Assembly: GCA_016717305.1 (NCBI GenBank)
Contig: JADKFY010000011.1
Location: 62,001-126,000, forward strand
Direction: 5' to 3'
Length of the DNA stretch: 64,000 nucleotides
Source: Flavobacteriales bacterium
Lineage (GTDB): Bacteria > Bacteroidota > Bacteroidia > Flavobacteriales_F > PHOS-HE28
Shown piece after piece: positions 9,012-17,922 of the stretch. The notes under the pieces are model-generated. The model did not search any database. It was given only the letters and a program-made list of their open reading frames with translations, and was not told the origin of the DNA. Position 1 is the first letter of the stretch. Each line of letters begins with the position of its first letter. The position numbers were made by a program, and so were the translations under genes.

Positions 9012-10685
9012 ATGAGTGACCGATCGGAATTCGACACCATCATTATCGGCTCAGGTGCCGGTGGTCTGGCTGCTGCGATCTGCCTTTCGCGCGCCGGACA
9101 GCAGGTACTGGTGCTGGAGCAACACGATGTGCCCGGAGGTTGGTGCCACAGTTTCTATTTGAACGGACATCGTTTCACACCGGGCGTACACTATATCGGC
9201 TTGGTGGGAGAGGGCGGTTCCACGAGCAACCTGTACGAAGGTCTCGGCATTGGAAATGAACTCGCGTTCTTCCGCATGAACCCAACGGCCTATGAACATT
9301 GCCACATCGGTGATGAGAGGGTGGACCTGCCGGCCAATTTCGATGACTTGATCGCCACCCTATCGGAACGCTTTCCCAAGGAGAAGAAGGGCATTGCGAA
9401 ATACCTGAAGACGGTAAAGCAGGTGTGTGATGAGCTCATGCTCATTCCCAAGATGAACGGCTTCTGGGACAATATCACCATTCCTTGGCGCACGCGGCAT
9501 TTGGGCAAGTACGGCCTCTTCAGTTTGAAGACGGTGATCGACTGGCACATCAAGGATCCTGTTCTCAAGAACGTGCTCAATATCCAATGTGGCGACCACG
9601 GCCTACCACCCGCAAAGTCCAGCTTTCCGTTGCATTGCGCTGTTATGTCCCACTATTTCGATGGAGGATACTATCCGATGGGCGGCGGCGGTGCCATTGT
9701 GAAAGCCATGACCAATGCCATTAAACGACACGGCGGAGAAGTACGCACCAGCCAGTTCGTGAAGCGCATTCTGCTGGACACCAGCGACGGCAAGCGTGCT
9801 ATCGGTGTGGAATTGGCCAGTGGCGAACGCATTCTTTCCAAGCGCGTGATCTCCAATGCCGACCCCGCAAAGACCTATTTGGACATGGTCGGAAAGGAGC
9901 ATTTGAGCCCCAAGCTCGTTGAGCGCCTGCAGAAGACCACATACAGTTGCACATCGCTCATGCTCTTCCTCACGGTTGATATGGATGTTCGCGCCGCCGG
10001 ATTGGATTCTGGGAATATCTGGATCATGCCGGATATGGACCTGGATGATTTCTATGTCGAAATGATGGACGCGGACATCGGTTCCGGACAGGAGTTCAAT
10101 GGCATGTTCGTCAGCTGCACCACCTTGAAGGATCCTTCCAGTTTTGATGGAGTACACCATTGCATCGAAGCGATCACTTTCATTGATCATGCCGCCTTCG
10201 ACCGGTTCAAGGACGAGGTGGAACAGCGGACGCCCGCCTACCTCCAATTCAAAGAAAAGTTGATGCAGAAGATCATCAACCGATTGGAGAAAGTCGTTCC
10301 AGGAATTAGTGCCCACATCGTGCATAAAGAACTGGGTACGCCCTTGACCAACGAGCACTACATCAACGCCACCATTGGGTGTGTATATGGAACGGAGAAG
10401 ACGTTCAAACAAACCGGACCATTCGCCTACCGTGCGAAAAGCGAGATCAAGGACCTTTACCTCTGCGGGGCCAGTATCATTTCCCATGGTGTAGCGGGTG
10501 CCGCTTATTCCGGAGTGAATACAGCCGCAGCGATCCTCAATTGCCGCCAAGAGGACCTGATCAAGAAAGACCATGGACAACGCGTTAAGATCTATGAGGC
10601 GGAAAGCGATGCCGACTATCCTGAAGAACTGCGGAAAAAGATCGAGGTGAGGAAACGGCGCGCAGCTAGTGTGGTGCGGCAATGA
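9012..10685 (+). CDS. FAD-dependent oxidoreductase, phytoene desaturase / retinol saturase-like
   Basis: 557 residues with an N-terminal dinucleotide-binding motif (IIIGSGAGGLAAAICLSRAG, residues about 10-30) followed by VLEQHDVPGGWCHSF. That is the FAD-binding signature of the CrtI / all-trans-retinol 13,14-reductase superfamily. The C-terminal FAD motif is DLYLCGASIISHGVAGAAYSG. A VHYIGLVG segment resembles retinol saturase-like proteins. The substrate is probably a polyene or isoprenoid but cannot be fixed from sequence. The stop overlaps the start of the following GT87 gene by 4 bases (ATGA), which indicates translational coupling. Confidence 0.85.
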   Translation: MSDRSEFDTIIIGSGAGGLAAAICLSRAGQQVLVLEQHDVPGGWCHSFYLNGHRFTPGVHYIGLVGEGGSTSNLYEGLGIGNELAFFRMNPTAYEHCHIGDERVDLPANFDDLIATLSERFPKEKKGIAKYLKTVKQVCDELMLIPKMNGFWDNITIPWRTRHLGKYGLFSLKTVIDWHIKDPVLKNVLNIQCGDHGLPPAKSSFPLHCAVMSHYFDGGYYPMGGGGAIVKAMTNAIKRHGGEVRTSQFVKRILLDTSDGKRAIGVELASGERILSKRVISNADPAKTYLDMVGKEHLSPKLVERLQKTTYSCTSLMLFLTVDMDVRAAGLDSGNIWIMPDMDLDDFYVEMMDADIGSGQEFNGMFVSCTTLKDPSSFDGVHHCIEAITFIDHAAFDRFKDEVEQRTPAYLQFKEKLMQKIINRLEKVVPGISAHIVHKELGTPLTNEHYINATIGCVYGTEKTFKQTGPFAYRAKSEIKDLYLCGASIISHGVAGAAYSGVNTAAAILNCRQEDLIKKDHGQRVKIYEAESDADYPEELRKKIEVRKRRAASVVRQ

Positions 10686-11873
10686 AAGATCGGCTGAAGA
10701 GCGCGGTTTCGAAGAAGGCCACCTTGCTCATCCTCTATGTCGTGTTCGCCTTGGCAGCGAGTATTCAAGCCTTGCTGACCGGCCCCAAGAAGTACGTGGA
10801 AGAGGGCGAGCACTACAAGGTCTACAACAACTACGTCATCTTCAAACAGTCCTTTCATCACTTAAAGGACCAGCAGGATCTCTATGCCGCCTATCCCCAA
10901 GAGCAGTGGGACCTGTACAAGTACACACCCACGTTCTCCGCGTTCTTCGGTCTTTTCGCCGTTCTTCCGGACTGGCTTGGCCTATCCGCATGGAACCTGC
11001 TCAATGCGCTGGTCCTTCTGTTCGCAGTGTACGCCCTTCCGCGGTTGGACCCATTGGAGAAAGGATTGGTCCTACTGATCGTATTGATCGAGCTGATGAC
11101 CTCCATGCAGAATGATCAATCCAACGGACTGATCGCCGGGTTGTTGGTGTTCGCCTTCGCCTTGCTTGAAGAGAAGCATTGGGCATTGGCCGCGTTCTGC
11201 ATCGTCTTTTCAGCATACATCAAGCTCTTCGGTGTCGTGGGGTTTGCGCTATTCCTTTTCTATCCACAGAAATTGAAATTGGCCATCTACACCGTATTGT
11301 GGACCGTCTTGCTGTTCTTTATCCCATTGCTTTTCGTGGACCTCGGGCACTACCTCGAACTGTTCCGGTCGTACGGGGACCTTTTGGCTAATGACCATAG
11401 TACGTCATATGGCTATTCGGTAATGGGGTGGCTTTCAGACCTGGTTCGGACTAGAGCTGAGCAAGAACATCATTGTCGGGCTCGGCGCCGTTATCTTCCT
11501 TCTGCCGATCCTGTGGAGCAAGTTGGCCACGAACTTCCAGTTCAGGTTGCTGACGTTGGTCTCCGTGGTACTTTGGATCGTGATCTTCAACCACAAGGCT
11601 GAATCCCCCACCTTCGTGATCGCGATGACAGGTGTGGCGCTCTGGTTCGTTCGCAGCGTAAAGAACGGAGTGAACATTGGGCTCTTCGTCTTCGCTATCC
11701 TATTCACCACACTGTCGCCAACGGATATTTTTCCGCGGCCACTGCGTGAAGGGCTTGTTGTTCCCTTTGTGCTGAAGGGTGTACCGTGCATACTGATCTG
11801 GGCCAAAGTGATCGTTGATATGCTTCGTATTGCTCATGTCCCGGAGGCGGGGCCGAACAGCAACACTGCGTAA
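10682..11873 (+). CDS. Glycosyltransferase family 87 (DUF2029) membrane protein, frameshifted
   Basis: A polytopic membrane protein of about 396 residues. It starts at the ATG overlapping the previous stop. An early NNYVIFKQSFHHL and YKYTPTFSAFF (the aspartate/tyrosine-rich first loop) followed by many hydrophobic helices is the layout of DUF2029/GT87 enzymes, which use polyprenyl-phosphate sugars. The frame breaks at about 11436-11440: the first frame runs to 11602 as nonsense, while the next frame continues sensibly as TWFGLELSKNIIVGLGAV and ends at 11873. Removing one base at about 11438 restores a single frame. Sequencing error is the simplest explanation; real inactivation is possible. 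Confidence 0.72.
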
Positions 11874-11929
11874 AGTAGATCACACTTCCGCATTGTGAAC
11901 AAGCCCCGGATCCCCTTCCTTCGCGCCGC

Positions 11930-12829
11930 ATGAAGATCTTGATCACCGGAAGCAACGGCCTATTGGGCCAGAAACTCGTGGCCGCATTACGCAACGACAC
12001 TGAAGTTGAATTCGTGGCGACCTCTCGTGGACCAGACCGCACCCCCGATCCGTTGCATGACCGATATATTCCCATGGACATCACCGTGTCCTCGGAAGTG
12101 GATGCTGTGCTTCAAAAGGAACGTCCCGATGCCGTGATCCATACCGCCGCCATGACGAACGTGGACGCTTGCGAACTGGACCCTTCAGCCTGTACGCAGC
12201 AGAATGTAGGAGCAACAGAGAACCTCGTCCGCGCTTCGGAACGAGTGGGAAGCCACTTCATTCATTTGAGTACCGACTTCATCTTCGACGGCAAGGATGG
12301 ACCATACAGTGAAGAAGACATGCCGGCTCCGCTCAGTATCTATGGTCACAGCAAATTGCAAAGCGAGGAGTTGGTGAAACAGAGCAAGCTCGCAAAATGG
12401 GCCATTGCGCGTACCATCATCGTGTACGGTGTGGCCGATGGGTTAAGCCGCAGCAATGTGGTGCTCTGGGCCAAAAGCGCGTTGGAAAAAGGCCAACCCA
12501 TTACCGTGGTCGATGATCAATGGCGCATGCCCACCTTGGCCGAGGATCTTGCGGACGGTTGTATCCGTATCGCCAAACAAGGCGCTACCGGGACCTATCA
12601 CCTCAGCGGCCCTGATGGCATGAGCATTCTGGAGCTCGTGCAGCGTGTTGGCAATTTCTTCAAGCTCGACACCAGTGTTGTGGAACCGATCAAGAGCGTA
12701 ACCTTGGGCCAGCCCGCAAAACGACCACCGCGCACGGGTTTCGTGTTGGATAAAGCCCGCAAGGAATTGGGGTACGCTCCACGTGGGTTTGAAGCAGGGT
12801 TGCAGGTGTTGAAGGAACAGCTCGGATAA
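11930..12829 (+). CDS. SDR-family NAD(P)-dependent oxidoreductase, RmlD-like
   Basis: 299 residues. An N-terminal GxxGxxG nucleotide-binding motif (ITGSNGLLGQKLV) is followed by the extended-SDR segments VIHTAAMTNVDACE, FIHLSTDFIFDG and a catalytic YxxxK (YGHSKLQSEE). This is the pattern of dTDP-4-dehydrorhamnose reductase-like proteins, which reduce a nucleotide keto-sugar. Without the other rml genes nearby a dTDP-rhamnose role is not certain, hence no symbol. It starts 56 bases after the GT87 gene and may belong to the same unit. Confidence 0.85.
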   Translation: MKILITGSNGLLGQKLVAALRNDTEVEFVATSRGPDRTPDPLHDRYIPMDITVSSEVDAVLQKERPDAVIHTAAMTNVDACELDPSACTQQNVGATENLVRASERVGSHFIHLSTDFIFDGKDGPYSEEDMPAPLSIYGHSKLQSEELVKQSKLAKWAIARTIIVYGVADGLSRSNVVLWAKSALEKGQPITVVDDQWRMPTLAEDLADGCIRIAKQGATGTYHLSGPDGMSILELVQRVGNFFKLDTSVVEPIKSVTLGQPAKRPPRTGFVLDKARKELGYAPRGFEAGLQVLKEQLG

Positions 12830-12951
12830 CCTGTGATCATTGGTTTGTAGTATCAGAGTTGTCTAACACGATGGATCAGTGGTCCTCATGATCCCTTCAA
12901 CTTTCTGTACCCAACCAAACCAACCCTATATTGCGCACCCTCAACCAGAAC

Positions 12952-14481
12952 ATGTCCACCAACCAAACTGAATCCTGGGGTTCCCGCGTAGGCCTTATTC
13001 TGGCCATGGCTGGCAATGCGGTCGGCTTGGGCAACTTTTTGCGGTTCCCGGTCCAGGCGGTGGTACTTCGGGGTCTTCGGCATTTTCACCAACATCGCGG
13101 TGGCTTCCTATTACTGCTACATCGAAAGCTGGACGATGAGCTACGTGTGGCACAGTCTCATCGGCACGTTCGACGGCATGACCCAAGTACAGGTAGCCGA
13201 CTTCTTCTCCAAGTATGTGGATATCGACAAGAGCTTGACAGGTATCCCGTACGAAGCGGTAGTCTTCTACGTGCTTTGCCTTTTACTCAACACCTACATC
13301 CTTTCGCGCGGCTTGGCCGGGGTGGAAAAGGCGGCCAAGATCGGGATCCCCATGTTGCTCATCTTCGGTGGTTTCTTGGCCTTCCGGGGCCTAACGCTCG
13401 GTACTAGTGGCGCCAGCGCCGAAGTGCCTGGTGCGAGTGCTTGGGATGGTCTCAACTTCCTGTGGACCCCACAATATTCCAGCCTCAGTGATCCCAAAGT
13501 ATGGCTCGCGGCGGCCGGTCAGATCTTCTTCACATTGAGCGTGGGCATGGGCACGATCCATTGCTATGCGGCCTATGTGAAGAGCAAGGACGATGTGGCT
13601 TTGAACGCCGTGAGTGCAGGCTTCACCAATGAATTCGTTGAAGTGGTCTTGGGTAGTTCCATCGTGATCCCCATCGCCGCCGGTTACTTGGGGCTCGATT
13701 GGGTGAAAGAGAACGCTGGCTTTGGGATGGCGTTCCAGACAATGCCCTTCCTGTTCGAGAAATGGGGACCGATCCTTAGTGTAGTGGCCGGTGTGATGTG
13801 GTTCGGTCTGCTCTTCTTTGCGGGTATTACCAGCAGCCTCGCTATGGGAACACCGTGGATGGGCTTCATGCGCGACGAATTCGGTTGGGGTAGATTGAAA
13901 GGAGCGTGGAGCTTTGGCGGGATCGTGCTGTTGCTTGGTCTGCCCACCGTGATTTTTTCGAACATGGAGTTTTTGATGAGTACGACTATTGGGCCGGTAC
14001 GGTGAGCTTGGTGGTTTTCGCATTGGCGGAATCCATCCTCTTCGCATGGATCTTCGGGATCGATAAAGGATGGAGGGAGTTGCTTTCCGGATCTGATCTT
14101 CAGGTGCCCACTGTCTATAAGTTCATCATCAAGTACATCACACCATTGATGTTGTTGCTGGTCTTCCTTGGTGCTTTGTTCACCCCAATTGGAAACGATT
14201 GGACCGGTGCTTTCCAAAGTTTGTTCAGTGGGGGCGGGTGGACCTTGGACAATGCCTCGATCTTCAAGACCATTGCGAACAGCGGGTTGCACCAACAGCT
14301 CGCAGCAGCTACCGATCCAGCCGAAGTGGTCCGTTTGAAAGACCGACTGTTCTATACCAACTTCGCTCGTATCTTGCTCTGTCTTACGTTCTTCGCGCTT
14401 GCCCTTTTGGTTTACCTGGCCTCCGTTCGAAGAATGCGCACGTCAACCCCTTCCGCAGGTCTGCGGAACACCAACCCATGA
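12952..14481 (+). pseudogene. Sodium-dependent transporter (SNF/NSS family), internally deleted and frameshifted
   Basis: The N terminus (WGSRVGLILAMAGNAVGLGNFLRFPVQA) is the classic sodium-binding TM1 of the neurotransmitter:sodium symporter family. Instead of the glycine-rich unwound segment and TM2 that normally follow, the frame switches at about 13060 and resumes at WYFGVFGIFTNIAVASYYCYIESW. From family knowledge about 55-60 residues are missing. A second break lies in a T6 run (13953-13958): adding one T restores VIFFEHGVFDEYDYWAG and the frame running to 14481. The remainder looks normal, with about nine hydrophobic helices. The deletion would remove an essential helix, so this copy is either broken or misassembled. 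The small MetS-like partner follows with a 4-base overlap. Confidence 0.75.
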
Positions 14482-14615
14482 ACAGCTCAGCCTTGATCCT
14501 CATGGTGCTGACCCAACTTGCGGTCACGGTTGCCACCGTTTATTTCTTCTATCGCGTGCTCAATACGCCACAAAAGCCAGAGCCGGATAGCTACACGGAC
14601 AACGATCCCATCTAG
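14478..14615 (+). CDS. MetS-like small subunit of NSS transporter
   Basis: A 45-residue peptide with one transmembrane helix (LILMVLTQLAVTVATVYFFY) and a polar tail PEPDSYTDNDPI. The size, the single helix, the acidic PDSYTD tail and the position immediately after an NSS transporter match the MetS-type small subunits of methionine/alanine importers (MetP-MetS). The ATG overlaps the transporter stop (ATGA), so the two would be translationally coupled. Its intact state argues that the transporter unit is or was recently functional. Confidence 0.75.
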   Translation: MNSSALILMVLTQLAVTVATVYFFYRVLNTPQKPEPDSYTDNDPI

Positions 14616-14635
14616 GAGCGTCCACCAACACCACC

Positions 14636-15583
14636 ATGGCCAAGCCGCTGATCGACCCCCGGTTGAAGGAGCGCGTTAAGGACCTCCTCGATCTGCACTC
14701 CGGTGAACGTCGCGGCATGATGGTCCTTATGGGATTTCTGCTTTTGTTGGCCGCTTGGGCCGTGTATGGCCAATGGTTTTATACGCCTCCCGAAAGGGAT
14801 CTTGCCCCGGTGAAGGCAAAACTGGAAGCTTGGATAGCAGAAAGCAAAGCACAACGAGCTGATACCGCGGCGGTGATCCGCTTTCCATTCGACCCCAATC
14901 TGATCGGTCGAGAAGAATGGCTGGCTCTTGGTCTGACCGACAAGCAAGTGGACGGGATAGAACGCTACCTGGATAAAGGCGGGAAATTCCGGACGAAAAA
15001 GGATGTGGGTCGCATGTACACCATTCCCCCCGATCTGTTCGCAGCATTATCTCCGTTCATCTTGCTGCCGGATAGTTTTGTTCGCAAGCAGAATGAGCCA
15101 AGGGAACGAAAGGAATACGCTGATCGATGGCCGCGTGATACGATCCGGGAACGAACGACGTACCCCCGTTTTGCTCCACGATCGGTAGAATTGAACACCG
15201 CCGATACCTTGGAACTGACAACGATCCGAGGCATAGGCCCAGCTTTCGCTCGCAGCATCGTGAAGTATCGCGAAGCCTTGGGAGGCTTCCATTCCTTGGA
15301 TCAACTCAATGAAGTGTACATCCTTCAAGACAAGCCGGAAGCGGTGACCGCGTTAAGGGAATTCCTGATCCTCGACACCTTGGCCATAAGGAAGATCCCG
15401 ATCAATACCTGCACCGTTGAAGAATTGGCGGCGCACCCTTACCTCCGATGGAAATTGGCGAAGCCGCTCTTCGCATTCCGGACCCAACACGGAGCCTTCA
15501 AAAAGCTGGAGGAGATCCGAGGTTGCGTACTGATCGACGCGGCTTTGTTGCGTAAACTTGCGCCCTACATCAGCTTGGAGTGA
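14636..15583 (+). CDS. Helix-hairpin-helix domain protein (ComEA-like)
   Basis: 315 residues. A membrane helix at about residues 28-46 (MMVLMGFLLLLAAWAVYG) suggests an N-terminal anchor. Three HhH-type DNA-binding segments follow: a degenerate one near residue 80-130, a well-formed one (ELNTADTLELTTIRGIGPAFARSIVKYRE, about 185-215) and a C-terminal one (INTCTVEELAAHPYLRWKLAKPL). This resembles ComEA-type proteins of Bacteroidota, which bind DNA at the envelope during uptake; other roles are possible. The stop overlaps the start of apt by 4 bases. Confidence 0.8.
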   Translation: MAKPLIDPRLKERVKDLLDLHSGERRGMMVLMGFLLLLAAWAVYGQWFYTPPERDLAPVKAKLEAWIAESKAQRADTAAVIRFPFDPNLIGREEWLALGLTDKQVDGIERYLDKGGKFRTKKDVGRMYTIPPDLFAALSPFILLPDSFVRKQNEPRERKEYADRWPRDTIRERTTYPRFAPRSVELNTADTLELTTIRGIGPAFARSIVKYREALGGFHSLDQLNEVYILQDKPEAVTALREFLILDTLAIRKIPINTCTVEELAAHPYLRWKLAKPLFAFRTQHGAFKKLEEIRGCVLIDAALLRKLAPYISLE

Positions 15584-16113
15584 GTGATCTACAACAACGC
15601 CTCAAGGATAGCATTCGTGCGGTCCCTGATTTCCCGAAACCGGGGATCCTCTTTCGTGATATTACGCCGGTTCTCGAGGATCCAAAGCTTTGCCAAGCTG
15701 TGGTGGAAGGATTCCAAAAAGCGCTGGTCGGGATCCGGGTAGATGCCATTGCTGGGATCGAAAGTCGTGGTTTCCTCTTCGGAATGCCCTTGGCCTTGGC
15801 CTTGGGAGTCCCATTCCTAACGGTCCGCAAAAAGGGCAAATTGCCGTGGAAGACCGTGAGCCACATGTATGACCTGGAGTACGGCAGTGCTGAAGTCGAA
15901 ATGCACGTGGATAGTGTGCGACATGGTATGCATGTCATGGTCCACGACGACCTACTGGCCACCGGCGGAACAGCGGTCGCAGCTGCTGAATTGATCAAAC
16001 AACAAGGCGGCATTGTGAGCGCCTTCAGCTTTCTTATCGAACTCTCTTTCCTCAATGGCATGGAACGCCTCAAGCCATACAGCGCCGAAGCGATCCGCCT
16101 CGTAACTTATTAG
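15580..16113 (+). CDS. apt: Adenine phosphoribosyltransferase
   Basis: 177 residues, the normal length. This purine-salvage enzyme converts adenine and PRPP to AMP. Markers are VPDFPKPGILFRDITPVLEDP near the N terminus, the AGIESRGFLFG loop, and the PRPP-binding motif VMVHDDLLATGGTA (about residue 120). The start is a GTG at 15580 (MSDLQQRL), which overlaps the upstream stop as GTGA. The acyl-CoA dehydrogenase gene starts 4 bases after its stop. Confidence 0.95.
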   Translation: MSDLQQRLKDSIRAVPDFPKPGILFRDITPVLEDPKLCQAVVEGFQKALVGIRVDAIAGIESRGFLFGMPLALALGVPFLTVRKKGKLPWKTVSHMYDLEYGSAEVEMHVDSVRHGMHVMVHDDLLATGGTAVAAAELIKQQGGIVSAFSFLIELSFLNGMERLKPYSAEAIRLVTY

Positions 16114-16116
16114 CCC

Positions 16117-17262
16117 ATGGAATTTTCCCGTACCGAGAACCAGACCATGATCGCACAGGCCGTGCGCGACCTGTGCGAGCGTGAAGTGCGCCCGAACGTG
16201 ATGGAGTGGGACGAAAGCCAGTATTTCCCAAAGGAGCTTTTCACCAACCATTTCGGCCCGGCCGGCATGCTGGGTGTGTTCGTGCCCGAAGAATACGGCG
16301 GAAGCGGCCTGGGCTACTTCGAATATGTAGAAACCATTGTAGAGGTGTCGCGCATCTGCGGAAGCATCGGGTTGAGCGTTGCGGCGCACAACAGCTTGTG
16401 TACCGGCCACATCAACTACTTCGGGAACCACGAGCAAAAGAAGAAATGGCTCACCAAACTCGCCACGGGAGAATGGCTCGGCGCTTGGGCGCTGACCGAA
16501 CCGAATACCGGTAGCGATGCCATGCGGATGAAATGCACCGCAAGGAAGGAAGGGAAGGAATGGGTATTGAACGGCACTAAATGCTGGATCACCCACGGCA
16601 AGAGCAGTGATGTGATGGTGGCCATCGTGCGCACTGGTGATCTGCTCGATAGCAAAGGCATGACCACCTTCGTGATCGAAAGGGGAACACCCGGCATGAA
16701 GGCCGGCAAGAAGGAGAACAAACTTGGCATGCGTGCCAGCGAGACCGCCGAAGTGATCTTCGAGGATTGCCGGGTTTCAGAAGACAACATCCTCGGAAAA
16801 GAAGGAGAGGGCTTCCAACAAGCCATGAAGATCCTGGATGGTGGCCGCATCAGCATTGCTGCACTCAGCTTGGGCATTGCGAAAGGAGCCTTCGATGCCA
16901 GCGTGAAATACGCGAAGGAACGCGAGCAGTTCGGACAGCCCATCGCCGATTTCCAAGCGATCGCTTTCAAACTCGCCGATATGGCCACCCGGATCGAAGC
17001 CTCCGAGTTATTGATCCAACAGGCAAGCGATCAAAAGAACAAAGGCAAAAAGGTGACCACCACCGGAGCCATGGCCAAGTACTACGCCAGCGAGACCTGT
17101 GTGTGGGCCAGCAATGAGGCCGTACAGATCTTCGGTGGTTACGGCTACACCAAGGATTTTCCCGTGGAAAAGTTCTACCGTGACAGCAAGCTATGCACCA
17201 TCGGTGAAGGCACCAGCGAGATCCAAAAGCTGGTGATCAGTCGGAATGTATTGAAGGGGTAG
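16117..17262 (+). CDS. Acyl-CoA dehydrogenase
   Basis: 381 residues, full length for a short-chain-type acyl-CoA dehydrogenase. This FAD enzyme introduces a double bond alpha-beta to the thioester in fatty acid or amino acid breakdown. Signatures are WALTEPNTGSDAMRM and WVLNGTKCWITHG in the middle domain, then REQFGQPIADFQAI, QIFGGYGYTKDFPVEKFYRD and the C-terminal GEGTSEIQKLVISRNVL, where the glutamate before GTSEIQ is at the catalytic base position. Chain-length specificity cannot be read off. Confidence 0.92.
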   Translation: MEFSRTENQTMIAQAVRDLCEREVRPNVMEWDESQYFPKELFTNHFGPAGMLGVFVPEEYGGSGLGYFEYVETIVEVSRICGSIGLSVAAHNSLCTGHINYFGNHEQKKKWLTKLATGEWLGAWALTEPNTGSDAMRMKCTARKEGKEWVLNGTKCWITHGKSSDVMVAIVRTGDLLDSKGMTTFVIERGTPGMKAGKKENKLGMRASETAEVIFEDCRVSEDNILGKEGEGFQQAMKILDGGRISIAALSLGIAKGAFDASVKYAKEREQFGQPIADFQAIAFKLADMATRIEASELLIQQASDQKNKGKKVTTTGAMAKYYASETCVWASNEAVQIFGGYGYTKDFPVEKFYRDSKLCTIGEGTSEIQKLVISRNVLKG

Positions 17263-17324
17263 ATCTTACGGATAGCGGCTTGGATCCTTCATGCCACGAA
17301 CCCCGCCGATCTTTTTCCACTCAT

Positions 17325-17356
17325 CGTTGCACCGATCGGGCATTCCGTTATATTTG
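17325..17356 (+). promoter_or_regulatory. Bacteroidota-type promoter of rpsU
   Basis: A perfect -7 element TATATTTG at 17349-17356 fits the consensus TAnnTTTG. It is preceded by GTTG (17325-17328) about 20 bases upstream as a -33 element. The rpsU start codon lies 24 bases further downstream. Confidence 0.7.
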
Positions 17357-17379
17357 CACCCCCTAAGAGAAAAGGACAC

Positions 17380-17571
17380 ATGCTGATCATTCCAGTGAAA
17401 GAAGGCGAAAGCATTGATAAGGTGCTCAAGAAGTTCAAGAAGAAATTTGAGCGTACACAGACCATGCGCCAGTTGCGCAAGCGCCAAAGCTTCACCAAGC
17501 CTTCCGTATCCCGTCGCAAGGAAATGATCCGTGCGGCATACAAGCTCACGTTGCAGACGGACGAGGGCTAG
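17380..17571 (+). CDS. rpsU: 30S ribosomal protein S21
   Basis: 63 residues, basic, with the S21 pattern MLIIPVKEGESIDKVLKKFKKKFERT and RQLRKRQSFTKPSV. S21 sits near the 3' end of 16S rRNA in the small subunit. The gene has its own promoter and terminator, so it appears monocistronic. Its location upstream of a Xer recombinase and hpf is a common Bacteroidota arrangement. Confidence 0.96.
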   Translation: MLIIPVKEGESIDKVLKKFKKKFERTQTMRQLRKRQSFTKPSVSRRKEMIRAAYKLTLQTDEG

Positions 17572-17590
17572 ACCCTTTCTGTTTTCATGG

Positions 17591-17627
17591 AAAGCGAAAG
17601 TTCCCGACCGGGGGCTTTCGCTTTTCT
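17591..17627 (+). terminator. Terminator after rpsU
   Basis: A perfect 10-bp stem AAAGCGAAAG / CTTTCGCTTT (17591-17600 with 17615-17624) is followed by TTCTCGTTTTC. It begins 19 bases after the rpsU stop. Confidence 0.85.
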
Positions 17628-17922
17628 CGTTTTCTACAGAGCTGAAGAACAAGAACCGCGTCCCGCATGGGGCTGCGGGAGGACGTGAATGAACGGGAAT
17701 ATGCCTTGATGGCATTTTCCGGATAAGGCATATGTACGAGCCACGGCAGTTGTAAGGGTAGAAGGTTCTAGCATGGTTGCACTGTACAACGGAATGCGGG
17801 TGAATGGAACTGTTCCTTGGTGGCATTCATTTACGTTCATTCCCGTCCATTCACGGTTGGTCCTTCCTTAAAAGTGGCGAAGACCGATTTTCCATTGTTC
17901 CACGGCTGCTACCTTGGCTGCC
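17628..17922. other. Intergenic region with an imperfect long inverted repeat
   Basis: About 295 bases without a convincing gene between rpsU and the Xer recombinase. A 16-base segment at 17685-17700 (GTGAATGAACGGGAAT) recurs inverted at 17839-17854 with one mismatch. Inside it, ATATGCCTT (from about 17699) pairs with AAGGCATAT (about 17725-17735). This could fold as RNA or be a remnant element; no function is claimed. Confidence 0.4.
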
